This document shows, piece by piece, positions 24,010 through 31,670 of a DNA stretch of 44,682 nucleotides. This stretch comes from Chlamydiota bacterium (lineage in GTDB: Bacteria; Chlamydiota; Chlamydiia; Chlamydiales; Parachlamydiaceae). The translations under genes and the position numbers were made by a program. The DNA lies in the NCBI GenBank assembly GCA_013287465.1, contig JABDDS010000009.1:1-44682 (forward strand), given 5' to 3'. Under the pieces are notes generated by a model. The model ran no database searches. It was given only the letters and a program-made list of their open reading frames with translations, and was not told where the DNA came from. Each line of letters opens with the position of its first letter. The stretch's first letter is position 1.

Positions 24010-25082
24010 CAATAACGAGTATGCTTAAATTCCCCGGTTTTTACCAATGCGCCCAATGAGACAAGATCGGCAAGATCACGCGTAGCAGTGGCTCGAGATG
24101 CCTTTGTGATAGCAATATATTTCTCCGCGCTTAACCCACCCTTAAATCCTTCTGGACCACTTTCAAACATCCTAAGTAAAGCTTTTTCCTGCCTCGAATT
24201 GATAGATCCTGCAAGCACTGTAAATAGTTTAGCTTTTTCTATCAAAAACTTAAGATAGAGCATAGAATCCTCTTTAGCCTCAAGAATAACATCAGCAAAA
24301 AACTCTACCCAAGAATCGACTTCTAAGGTTGTGTTACATTGTCCTAGTGAGGAATAATATTCCTTTTTTCGCCGTTCGAGTATTTTAGATACAGCGATTA
24401 GAACAGGTCTTCCAGCTCCTTGAGAAAGAATTTTTTCCACCAAAGCCCGTCCGATGCGACCGTTGCCATCTTCAAAAGGATGAATGCTTTCAAAATAGAG
24501 ATGAGCGATTGCTGCTCGTTCCAAAGTAGGACCAAACTCCGTGGAGTTAAACCAATTGATAAACAGAGTCATTTCATCGAAAACCCTTTGCGATGGGGGC
24601 GCTTCAAAAGAGACTTTAGGACGGTCATAGCGATGAGAAACAATTTGCATTGGCTCAGTATGATGACGATATTTCCCAAAGTTGTCCAAATGGGACGAAT
24701 CTTTAAAAAGCATAAAATGCCATTTCCATAACATCTCATGCGTTAGTGGTTGATTAAAAGATTCATAAACATTACAAAGTAATTCAGCGACTGCCAATTC
24801 CTTTTTGCCAGGTTTGCGAGAAAGTTGCTGTAAACCAAAATGTCGCTGGATTGAAGACTGTAAACTCTCTCTATCGAGAATTTCCCCTTCGATCTTAGAG
24901 CTTTCCGCTCCCTCCTGGCTGAGAATTTCCACAAGGAATTGATTATAGTCTTGCTTATTTATAGTTTTTAAAAATGCAGCGCACCCACCCATGTCCAAAA
25001 GAAATTGTCGTTCTTTTTGAGAAATACGATTCGGGTTATAAGTAAATTTAGGCCAACTTGGCAGTTGCCAATTCCATAACAT
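23994..25082 (-). CDS. Fic-domain protein with N-terminal inhibitory motif and C-terminal winged helix
   Basis: A protein of about 362 residues. The Fic core motif HPFEDGNGRIGR is complete (residues 201-212 from the ATG), so adenylyl or other nucleotidyl transfer is expected. The inhibitory motif S-x3-E-G (SSKIEG, 61-66) precedes it, the class II arrangement in which a Glu blocks ATP. An N-terminal WNWQLPSWPKFTY segment is like the DUF4172 domain that often precedes Fic, and the C-terminal 70 residues look like a winged-helix DNA-binding domain. This is the housekeeping or regulatory type of Fic protein found in many bacteria as well as a possible effector. The frame also opens at TTG 25088, five bases after AGGAG; the ATG at 25082 is eleven bases after it. 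Confidence 0.92.
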   Translation of the reverse strand: MLWNWQLPSWPKFTYNPNRISQKERQFLLDMGGCAAFLKTINKQDYNQFLVEILSQEGAESSKIEGEILDRESLQSSIQRHFGLQQLSRKPGKKELAVAELLCNVYESFNQPLTHEMLWKWHFMLFKDSSHLDNFGKYRHHTEPMQIVSHRYDRPKVSFEAPPSQRVFDEMTLFINWFNSTEFGPTLERAAIAHLYFESIHPFEDGNGRIGRALVEKILSQGAGRPVLIAVSKILERRKKEYYSSLGQCNTTLEVDSWVEFFADVILEAKEDSMLYLKFLIEKAKLFTVLAGSINSRQEKALLRMFESGPEGFKGGLSAEKYIAITKASRATATRDLADLVSLGALVKTGEFKHTRYWLQSS

Positions 25083-25285
25083 GAGCAATAGAACTCCTCT
25101 CTATAACTCATGATTGTAGCAAATAATGAGTTATAAAGCAAATTCACCACCGCGCAGTCAGCAACTAGGAGTGAGATAATTTAGGAGGGTAAATGGGAAT
25201 TATTTAAAAAATTCTTCTAGTTCCTAATTGCTTGACTTTTTCTAAAAAATGGAATAGACCCCAGAAAAAACCGCAAAAACCAGGA

Positions 25286-26638
25286 TTAGAAACGGACTGT
25301 CATGTCCGCACCAGCGATAATGACTCCTCGCGCTTTGCCTAAATTGAATGCTTTATTCTTCCAGTTGCGGTAATAACCAATTTCTGGACGAATCTGGACG
25401 ATTTCATTAAAATCATGGGTCCAACCAATGGCATTGCTTGTATATAGTCCGGGATACCCTGAATGTTCCCCATGCACATCGTCCCACACTTCATTGCGCA
25501 GAGTGATAAAATCCTTCTCTGTAAATTTAAACATCGTGTAGTTAAGCACCCCATATGTCCATGACACTCCAGGAATGTTTGGCCCAATTCCTCCTCCCCC
25601 GCCAAAAGGTTCCACAGGGCCTGCGCTTGGGGTTCCTCCTAGGACAGCATCGCGCTGCCACATGATGTAGGCCTCTGTTTTGGTATGGATATCATCAGAG
25701 AATTTGTGCTGCCAAGTGCCTACGAGGTAATTAAAATTATCGTGGCCCAGGCGCTGTCCATACATGTGAAATCGACGGAATTTGGCTGCATTAATAGAAT
25801 TTAAAACCAGGTAAACAGAATCCATATCATCAGAGGCCACCCACCTTACCCCTAGCATTCCAGTAGGAAGTGCTCCTTTATACCAAGGAGCCATATCCGT
25901 TCCTGCATGAATAGCAGCCTGGATTGTCCAATTTTCGTTCAGCATCACAGTGGCCATGATTCCCGTTTGTGTGTAAGTATCAAAGGTGAATAAAAGGGAA
26001 TGTGTTGCCATGTAATTATCGGGGGCAAATTGCGTCTCGATATCGGGACATGCTACCCATCTTCCGATTCGTATAATCATTCCCTGGGCAATATAAGGAG
26101 TATATACATCGATATATTGTTCAGTAAAATCATATCCATAGAGGTGGTTATGATGCAGTAACTGTCCACTCGTCCATCCTCCAGCGGTCATGTAGCGATA
26201 GTCGGTTCCATAGAGAATTATGGAGCGAAATCCAACGTCGATATGATCCATTTGTACACTATCGGCCTCTCTTTCAAGGCAAAAAACTAACTGATCGAGT
26301 TCAAGTCTGTTGGGGACAAGCCAGTAAGAAGTGGGCATATTCGAATTGTTACATGTGCTCAGGTTACCAGAGCCATTAATCCAGCCATAGGCTTTGATCC
26401 TACTTTCCTTAATCACGTCTGCACCTGGAATCGCATAAATAGCTTTCATCAGTGGATAGACCGTATCGCTGACTGGCACACCTATAAGCGGGTACCCTTG
26501 ATATTCTGCCGAAGGGAATGGTGGTGAGTCAAACGGAGCCGGTAGAGCGCGACGTTGAGGTCCTTCATCTGCATATAGATGAGATATCATGGCGACAATC
26601 ATCAAAACGAAATAAACAATAGGATTGTGTTGATTCAT
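25286..26638 (-). CDS. Putative outer-membrane beta-barrel porin (BBP2/OmpL-like)
   Basis: A 450-residue secreted protein. The N-terminus MNQHNPIVYFVLMIVAMISHLYADEGP is a signal peptide with cleavage likely after Ala near residue 23. The mature part is rich in Tyr, Trp, Asn and Gly with alternating strands. It ends in strand-like TRF-type residues (GVIIAGADMTVRF) with a terminal Phe, as in BamA-inserted barrels. RWVACPDIETQFAPDNYMATHSLLFTFDTYTQTGI is the segment most like the BBP2 family (PF07642). It would form a channel in the outer membrane. The frame opens 15 codons earlier at 26683; the ATG at 26638 is preferred, since AGG lies five bases upstream and a signal peptide follows directly. 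Confidence 0.75.
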   Translation of the reverse strand: MNQHNPIVYFVLMIVAMISHLYADEGPQRRALPAPFDSPPFPSAEYQGYPLIGVPVSDTVYPLMKAIYAIPGADVIKESRIKAYGWINGSGNLSTCNNSNMPTSYWLVPNRLELDQLVFCLEREADSVQMDHIDVGFRSIILYGTDYRYMTAGGWTSGQLLHHNHLYGYDFTEQYIDVYTPYIAQGMIIRIGRWVACPDIETQFAPDNYMATHSLLFTFDTYTQTGIMATVMLNENWTIQAAIHAGTDMAPWYKGALPTGMLGVRWVASDDMDSVYLVLNSINAAKFRRFHMYGQRLGHDNFNYLVGTWQHKFSDDIHTKTEAYIMWQRDAVLGGTPSAGPVEPFGGGGGIGPNIPGVSWTYGVLNYTMFKFTEKDFITLRNEVWDDVHGEHSGYPGLYTSNAIGWTHDFNEIVQIRPEIGYYRNWKNKAFNLGKARGVIIAGADMTVRF

Positions 26639-26730
26639 GAGACCTAATGAGATGGAAATTTTGAATGTGTTTTGATATAGCATTCATGGTTATAGCAAAT
26701 TGTCAATTATAGAGCAAATTACCTAACTTA

Positions 26731-27009
26731 ATTGGGTGTGATTGAAAGTTGTACGCTACAGTTTTTTCAGAGCAACTCGACATTGGGGTCTGGCTTGGTA
26801 TTCTGATATTCTGGAGGGAGGCATGAGGTCTGGCTTGGTATTCTGGTATTTTGGTGTCCATCGTTGTAGACTAGGCAACGAACACCAAAATATCAGAATA
26901 CCAAGCCAGACCCCAATGCCTCTCCACAGAATACCAGAATACCAAGCCTGACCCCAATGCCAAGTTGCTTTGAAAGAATTGCCAATGTACAACTTTTAAT
27001 CACACCCAA
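26731..27009. repeat. Long inverted-repeat element, GGGGTCTGGCTTGG family, copy 1
   Basis: Outer arms ATTGGGTGTGATTGAAAGTT and its near reverse complement at the right end enclose a core of repeated TGGGGTCTGGCTTGGTATTC units facing each other around a GTAGACTAGGC centre. The core is shared with 41904-42128; the outer arms are shared with 71-95. It carries no open frame for a transposase. Confidence 0.88.
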
Positions 27010-27040
27010 CTTAATTTACTAAACGAACCTTGGATAGAAA

Positions 27041-27080
27041 CAGGCAGAGGCACGGGATTACAGTTTCGAAAGAGCTTAAA
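27041..27080. repeat. Dispersed repeat, CAGTTTCGAAAG family, copy 2
   Basis: CAGGCAGAGGCACGGGATTA followed by CAGTTTCGAAAGAGCTTAAA, matching the copies at 16864 and 41808 except for the end. Confidence 0.75.
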
Positions 27081-27088
27081 AAATAGGA

Positions 27089-27117
27089 TTGCATTCCATA
27101 CAAGTTAATGTTATAAT
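27089..27117 (+). promoter_or_regulatory. Candidate promoter for the truncated ATPase gene
   Basis: TTGCAT, a 17-nt spacer and a perfect TATAAT (27112-27117), about 30 bases before the ATG codons at 27134 and 27149. Confidence 0.55.
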
Positions 27118-27148
27118 GGGAACATAATCCATTATGACGAGGAAAGCG

Positions 27149-28064
27149 ATGCTTGAAGAATTAAGAAAACTAAGTCAACATTTTCTTAAAATTAAAAATC
27201 ATTGTTTCAGGGAGCTCAGCGCTTCAAATGCACAAGGGGAGCCATGATTTAGCACGGCGGGCTGTTAAATTCCAGTTATTGGGTCTCTCTTTCCGCGAGT
27301 ACTTAGAGTTGGGGCATGGTTTTAAATTTCCGTCCTATACCCTCAAAGAACTGACACTTTACCACGAGCGCATTGCCTCTGAAATTATCAACGACATTGA
27401 GGCTCGGAACCAAAAAATCCTTCCCTTGTTCAATCGTTATTTAGATTGTGGCTATTACCCCTATTATTTTGAACTTCCAAATGAAGAACATTATTTTCTC
27501 ACCCTTGAACAGAATCTTCATACGACAATTGAGTCAGATATTCCGGCAATTTACCCTCATCTAACAGGTGTCAGCATTGGAAAAATGAAACAACTTCTCC
27601 ATTTTATAGCTAAATCAGTCCCTTTTACACCCAATTGGAATCATATCAAAGAAGCCCTCGATATTGGGGATGTGCGTACCCTCAAAACCTATTTCCAATA
27701 TATGGAAGATGCTTTTCTGATTCGATCTGTAAAGAAAGGAAATCACAAGCTCGATCACATACACTCATCAGGAAAAGTTTATTTAGACAATCCAAACCAA
27801 ATGCAAGCACTATCGCCCGAAAATCAAAATTCAGGGACTAAACGAGAGCTTTTCTTCCTCGACATGTTAAGTTCGTGTCATCAAATTACAGTTCCTCTTA
27901 GTGGTGATTTTTTAGTTGATGGACATTTCGTTTTCGAGATTGGGGGACGCAACAAAAAATTCAACCAAATCAAAAATGAAAAAACAGCTTTTCTAGCAAA
28001 TGACAGCATTGAAGTTGGGATCGGAAACAAACTGCCTCTTTGGCTGCTTGGCTTTTTATATTAA
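27149..28064 (+). pseudogene. AAA_14/DUF4143 ATPase gene with its ATPase domain deleted
   Basis: A remnant of an AAA_14-DUF4143 protein, which normally has about 380-420 residues with Walker A and B motifs first. Here the start region is intact: GAGGAAA precedes the ATG at 27149, which begins MLEELRKLSQHFLK, as such proteins often do. That frame then runs to a stop at 27243. In another frame, from about 27183, the sequence reads KIIVSGSSALQM, then HKGSHDLARRAVKFQLLGLS and FREYLELG, the conserved segment after Walker B. The nucleotide-binding region is therefore missing and the halves are out of frame. The remaining 3' frame (ATG 27228) encodes the DUF4143 part to an intact stop. A 278-residue product could be made from 27228 but would lack ATP binding. 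Confidence 0.75.
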
Positions 28065-29188
28065 TACAAGTCAAATTCTAGCAGGCGCGCTTCTAGGCCG
28101 CCGTTGTTGACGACATGGCGGCGAGTTGTCGCCAGTCCCACCTCTTTAGCAAGTTCAGGGCTTCCCGTTAAGACGAAGCCTTTAGCCGGTTTTGCCGTTT
28201 TCTGTTTCATGAAATCGCCAAGAGCTCGATATAAGGGGCATAATTGATCGACATCATCAAGGCGCATTCCATAGGGGGGGTTAGTAATCACCATTGAAGG
28301 AGGGGCCGGGGGTGTGTATTCGCGGACATCAGACTGCACGACTTCGATTGCGTGATGAAAGCCTGCAGCTCGGAAGTTGACCTTACATGCATAGATAGCT
28401 TGCTTGCTGATATCGGCACCAAAAATTCTGTTTTTAGGTAGTTCTATGCGTTCGCTATCAGCTTGGGCCTTTACTTTCAGCCATTTTTCATTAGAAAACT
28501 GAGGGAGATTCATAAATCCCCAACGGGTGCGTAAAAAGCCAGGAGCCGTCCTAGAAGCGATCATCGCAGCTTCTGTCAGTAGCGTCCCAGATCCACAACA
28601 CGGATCACAGAGGATATCCGTCTCTTTAAAATCGGCAATCATCAATAATGCCGCAGCTAAATTCTCTTGCATCGGAGCTTCTGTCGTCTCTTTGCGGTAT
28701 CCCCGCTTCGTCAACGACACTCCAGAAGTATCAAAGCTGAGAAGACCTAAATCGCCATTGATATAAAGGTTCAGTTGGACATTTGGATTTTTCACATCCA
28801 CCTCTGGCCGCCAGCCAAATCTCGCGCGTAACTGATCACAGATAGCATCCTTGGCCACCTGGGCAGCGAAGAGGCTATTGCGCAAATTGGGATGATGGAC
28901 GTTAGCATCGATGGCGATTGTTTTGCCTGATGAGATATAGACTTCCCAATCGACGCGTCCAACAGCTTGATAAAGGGATTTGGCATCAAAGCAACGGAAT
29001 TTTGTCAACGGCACAAGAACTCTTGTCGCTAGCCTTGAGAGGTAGTTAATGCGATAGACAGCTTCAAAATCGACATCGGGGACATTGACACCGCAATATC
29101 CTGTGGAAGATTGAGGATAACCAAGAGCTCCCAATTCCTGAGCCAACAAGGGTTCTAAAGTCTTCGAGCACGTAACAAATAAGTCCAT
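28061..29188 (-). CDS. THUMP-domain 23S rRNA guanine-N2 methyltransferase (RlmL/YpsC-like)
   Basis: A 375-residue RNA methyltransferase. Residues 1-160 carry a ferredoxin-like plus THUMP RNA-binding region. The catalytic domain has SAM motif I CDPCCGSGTLLTEAA (DPCCGSGT at 195-202), IFGADIS for the adenosine-ribose, and the N-methylation motif TNPPYG (303-307). KRGYRKETTEAPMQENLAAALL is a hallmark of the RlmL N-terminal half and its single-domain relatives. Unlike E. coli RlmL it lacks the second (RlmK) methyltransferase domain. It probably makes an m2G in 23S rRNA. Its 3' end overlaps the convergent ATPase remnant by 4 nt, and it starts 17 nt after ychF, in the same direction. Confidence 0.92.
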   Translation of the reverse strand: MDLFVTCSKTLEPLLAQELGALGYPQSSTGYCGVNVPDVDFEAVYRINYLSRLATRVLVPLTKFRCFDAKSLYQAVGRVDWEVYISSGKTIAIDANVHHPNLRNSLFAAQVAKDAICDQLRARFGWRPEVDVKNPNVQLNLYINGDLGLLSFDTSGVSLTKRGYRKETTEAPMQENLAAALLMIADFKETDILCDPCCGSGTLLTEAAMIASRTAPGFLRTRWGFMNLPQFSNEKWLKVKAQADSERIELPKNRIFGADISKQAIYACKVNFRAAGFHHAIEVVQSDVREYTPPAPPSMVITNPPYGMRLDDVDQLCPLYRALGDFMKQKTAKPAKGFVLTGSPELAKEVGLATTRRHVVNNGGLEARLLEFDLY

Positions 29189-29205
29189 TAAAAAATCCTA
29201 ATACC

Positions 29206-30300
29206 CTAATGATGCATAAACAAAATCACATCGCCATCTTTGACGACGTAATCGCGCCCTTCAGCGCGTACTTTTCCCACTTCACGTGCGCCGCTTCTTC
29301 CTTTGTATGCGACCATATCAGTGTAGGCCACCACTTCAGCCCGGATGAATCCCTTTTCGATATCGGTGTGGATTTTTCCTGCCGCTTGAGGAGCGAGAGT
29401 TCCTTTAGAAATAGTCCAGGCGCGAGTTTCTATTTCTCCTGTCGTCAGAAATGTGATTAAACCAAGCATATCGAAAGAAGCCTTAATGAGGCGCTGTAGG
29501 CCAGATTCTTTCATCCCCAAGCTTTCTAAAAATGGAGCACGTTCTTCCGGAGAAAGTTGAGCGATCTCTTCTTCGAGGCGGGCGCAAATAGGAATGACAT
29601 AATTTCCCTCCGCTTTGGCGTATTCGCTCACCATTTCGACGTATTTATTGGTCATTGTGGAGAGGTCATTTTCCGAAATGTTAGCAACATAAAGAACTTT
29701 CTTAGCCGTTAGGAATGGGTATTGCAATAGGAAAGGAGCCTCTTCTGCGCTCAGCGAAAGGGTGCGTATCGATTGGTTATCGTTGAGGTGGTTGCGAGCG
29801 CGAACCATAAAGTCTAAGAGGGGTTGCAGTTCTTTCTTTGCCTTCACTTGTTTTTCGAGGCGGGAGATCACATTTTCTGCCATTTGGAGGTCAGAGAGGC
29901 GCAGCTCGAGATTGATGACCTCAATATCCCGAATGGGATCGACAGTCCCTGAGACGTGGATGATATCGTCGGAGTCGAAGCAACGGACAACATGAAGGAT
30001 AGCATCGGTTTCTCGAATATTGGTAAGGAATTGATTACCCAGTCCTTCTCCTTTAGAAGCCCCTGCTACAAGTCCGGCGATATCGACAAATTTCATCGAA
30101 GCATAAACGAGCTTTGCGCTTCCTGACATATCGGAAAGAACCTGTAAACGTGGATCATAAACATCGACGATGCCGACGTTGGGGTCTATCGTACAAAACG
30201 GATAATTGGAAGCCTCAGCCTGATTAGAAGTCAATGCGTTGAATAGGGTCGACTTACCCACATTTGGAAGTCCTACAATCCCACATGAAAGTCCGGCCAT
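29206..30300 (-). CDS. ychF: Ribosome-binding ATPase YchF (OLA1 family)
   Basis: A 364-residue Obg-type P-loop ATPase of the YchF subgroup. It has GLPNVGKSTLFNALT (G1), FVDIAGLVAGASKGEGLGNQFLTNIRETDAI (G3 region) and a C-terminal TGS-like domain (LITFLTTGEIETRAWTISKG to DYVVKDGDVILFMHH). It binds the ribosome and prefers ATP. The frame is open to 30333, but the ATG at 30300 follows GAGGGG and gives the family's exact N-terminus MAGLSCGIVGLPN. It is divergent from the type III genes; the ychF-cdsU neighbourhood is also known in Chlamydia. Confidence 0.97.
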   Translation of the reverse strand: MAGLSCGIVGLPNVGKSTLFNALTSNQAEASNYPFCTIDPNVGIVDVYDPRLQVLSDMSGSAKLVYASMKFVDIAGLVAGASKGEGLGNQFLTNIRETDAILHVVRCFDSDDIIHVSGTVDPIRDIEVINLELRLSDLQMAENVISRLEKQVKAKKELQPLLDFMVRARNHLNDNQSIRTLSLSAEEAPFLLQYPFLTAKKVLYVANISENDLSTMTNKYVEMVSEYAKAEGNYVIPICARLEEEIAQLSPEERAPFLESLGMKESGLQRLIKASFDMLGLITFLTTGEIETRAWTISKGTLAPQAAGKIHTDIEKGFIRAEVVAYTDMVAYKGRSGAREVGKVRAEGRDYVVKDGDVILFMHH

Positions 30301-30445
30301 AATCCCCTCTATTATATATATCTTTCTTGACAACCTCTTCCCTTCTGGAGTAAAATTAAGGGATGGAGATAGCTAATATTATAGGTTTTTCTAATTTAAG
30401 AACAGATAAAAAGATAATCGCAATAATTCGAAACAAGGAAAAAAA

Positions 30446-30552
30446 CAATAAAATTTAACAGGATAGGCAGGATCGGCTTCGCCGGCAGGATAACACGGTC
30501 AACTTTATCCTGCCGGCGAAGCCGATCCTGCCTATCCTGTTAAATTTTATTG
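30446..30552. repeat. Perfect 48-bp inverted repeat with 11-nt loop
   Basis: Arms 30446-30493 and 30505-30552 are exact reverse complements over all 48 bases (CAATAAAATTTAACAGGATA start; GCCGGCAGGATAA end), loop CACGGTCAACT. It lies between the divergent ychF and sctU genes, where both promoters should be. No similar copy is found elsewhere in the window. Confidence 0.95.
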
Positions 30553-30590
30553 CATAGACCATGTAGTCTCTACTTTAAGGATTAGACGGT

Positions 30591-31670
30591 ATGGGAGAAA
30601 AAACCGAAAAAGCCTCGCCAAAGAAATTGCGCGATGCCAAAAAAAAGGGACAGATCGCGAAATCTCAAGATCTTCCCTCTGCCTTTACGTTTATTGGATC
30701 GATTTGGGCGACGCTTGCCTTAGCTCATTTTATTTACGGTGAACTAGGGGCCTTTATCATTGGAACCTTTACCCGGATATCACAAGGAAATCTGACTGAA
30801 GCGATTAACAGTATTATGGGAAGGGCTATTGAAGTTATTTTTTATACGAGTATTCCAGTACTAGCTATCGTCACTATAATTGGCGTTTTAGCCAATTTTG
30901 TTGCAAATGGTCCCGTTTTTGCCCCCGAAGTTTTCAAATTTGACATCCAAAAATTTAATCCCGTCACCAATTTAAAACAAAAATTCAAAATGAAAACCCT
31001 TGTAGAACTCGTTAAATCTCTGGCGAAAATAGGGGTTGCTTCATGGATTATTTATGATGTAATGTATAATAGTCTCCCTGTTTTAGTGACTGCTGTTTCG
31101 ATGCCGATGGCATCGACTTTAATGATTTTTCAAGCTTTTTTAATAGAAGTTGTGATTAAAATAGGGTTATTCTACATCATTGTCGCTGCCCTTGATTTTG
31201 CCTACCAGAAAAAGGACTTCGCCAAAGAGATGATGATGGAGAAGTTTGAGGTAAAACAGGAGCATAAAAGCACTGAGGGGGATCCTCAGATTAAAGGAAA
31301 ACGTCGCCAGATAGCGCAGGAAATCGCTTATCAAGACGGTCCCCTTAAAGGCATCAAACAGGCACAAGCTGTCGTCGTCAACCCGACCCACTTAGCTGTG
31401 GCGATTGCCTATGACAAGGAGATTGATGCAGCCCCTTATATTGTTGCGATGGCTGAAGATGCTCTTGCTGAGCGTTTAATTGGAATTGCAAAGACACACG
31501 ACATCCCTATTGTGCGCAATATAAAACTTGCGCATAATCTGTGGAATAATGGGGATATATATGAGTATGTCCCTGAAGACACTTATGAAGCAATTGCGGA
31601 GATTTTAAAGTGGATTGCTGCTTTACATACCGAAGAAGCTTACAATTACGAAGAGGAAACGGGTAAATGA
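30591..31670 (+). CDS. sctU: Type III secretion export-gate protein SctU (CdsU/YscU/FlhB family)
   Basis: A 359-residue autoproteolytic switch protein of the type III export apparatus. A charged N-terminus (EKTEKASPKKLRDAKKKGQI) matches the family start, four membrane helices occupy about residues 30-205, and the cytoplasmic domain holds the cleavage motif VVVNPTHLAVAI (NPTH at 264-267). Cleavage between Asn and Pro changes substrate class. It is the first gene of a plus-strand operon: its end overlaps sctV by 4 nt (ATGA). The order sctU-sctV-copN-scc1 is that of Chlamydia cdsU-cdsV-copN-scc1. A weak AAGGA lies eleven bases before the start. Confidence 0.97.
   Translation: MGEKTEKASPKKLRDAKKKGQIAKSQDLPSAFTFIGSIWATLALAHFIYGELGAFIIGTFTRISQGNLTEAINSIMGRAIEVIFYTSIPVLAIVTIIGVLANFVANGPVFAPEVFKFDIQKFNPVTNLKQKFKMKTLVELVKSLAKIGVASWIIYDVMYNSLPVLVTAVSMPMASTLMIFQAFLIEVVIKIGLFYIIVAALDFAYQKKDFAKEMMMEKFEVKQEHKSTEGDPQIKGKRRQIAQEIAYQDGPLKGIKQAQAVVVNPTHLAVAIAYDKEIDAAPYIVAMAEDALAERLIGIAKTHDIPIVRNIKLAHNLWNNGDIYEYVPEDTYEAIAEILKWIAALHTEEAYNYEEETGK

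Larger units (their letters stand above)
26684..27148. other. Gene-free stretch holding a long inverted-repeat element
   Basis: 465 bases between the porin and the broken ATPase gene. They contain the element at 26731-27009, a copy of the CAGTTTCGAAAG family (27041-27080) and the promoter-like site at 27089-27117. Overlapping open frames on both strands are translations of the palindrome, not genes. Confidence 0.7.

Noticed and set aside
22391-25082. Toxin-antitoxin or anti-phage module made of macro and Fic genes
   Set aside because: The Fic protein carries its own inhibitory motif, the genes are convergent with another gene between them, and no typical small antitoxin such as FicA is present.
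26742-26992. Overlapping open frames on both strands with similar peptides
   Set aside because: They are translations of the palindromic element at 26731-27009; the same peptide-like reading recurs at 41915-42097 in the second copy.
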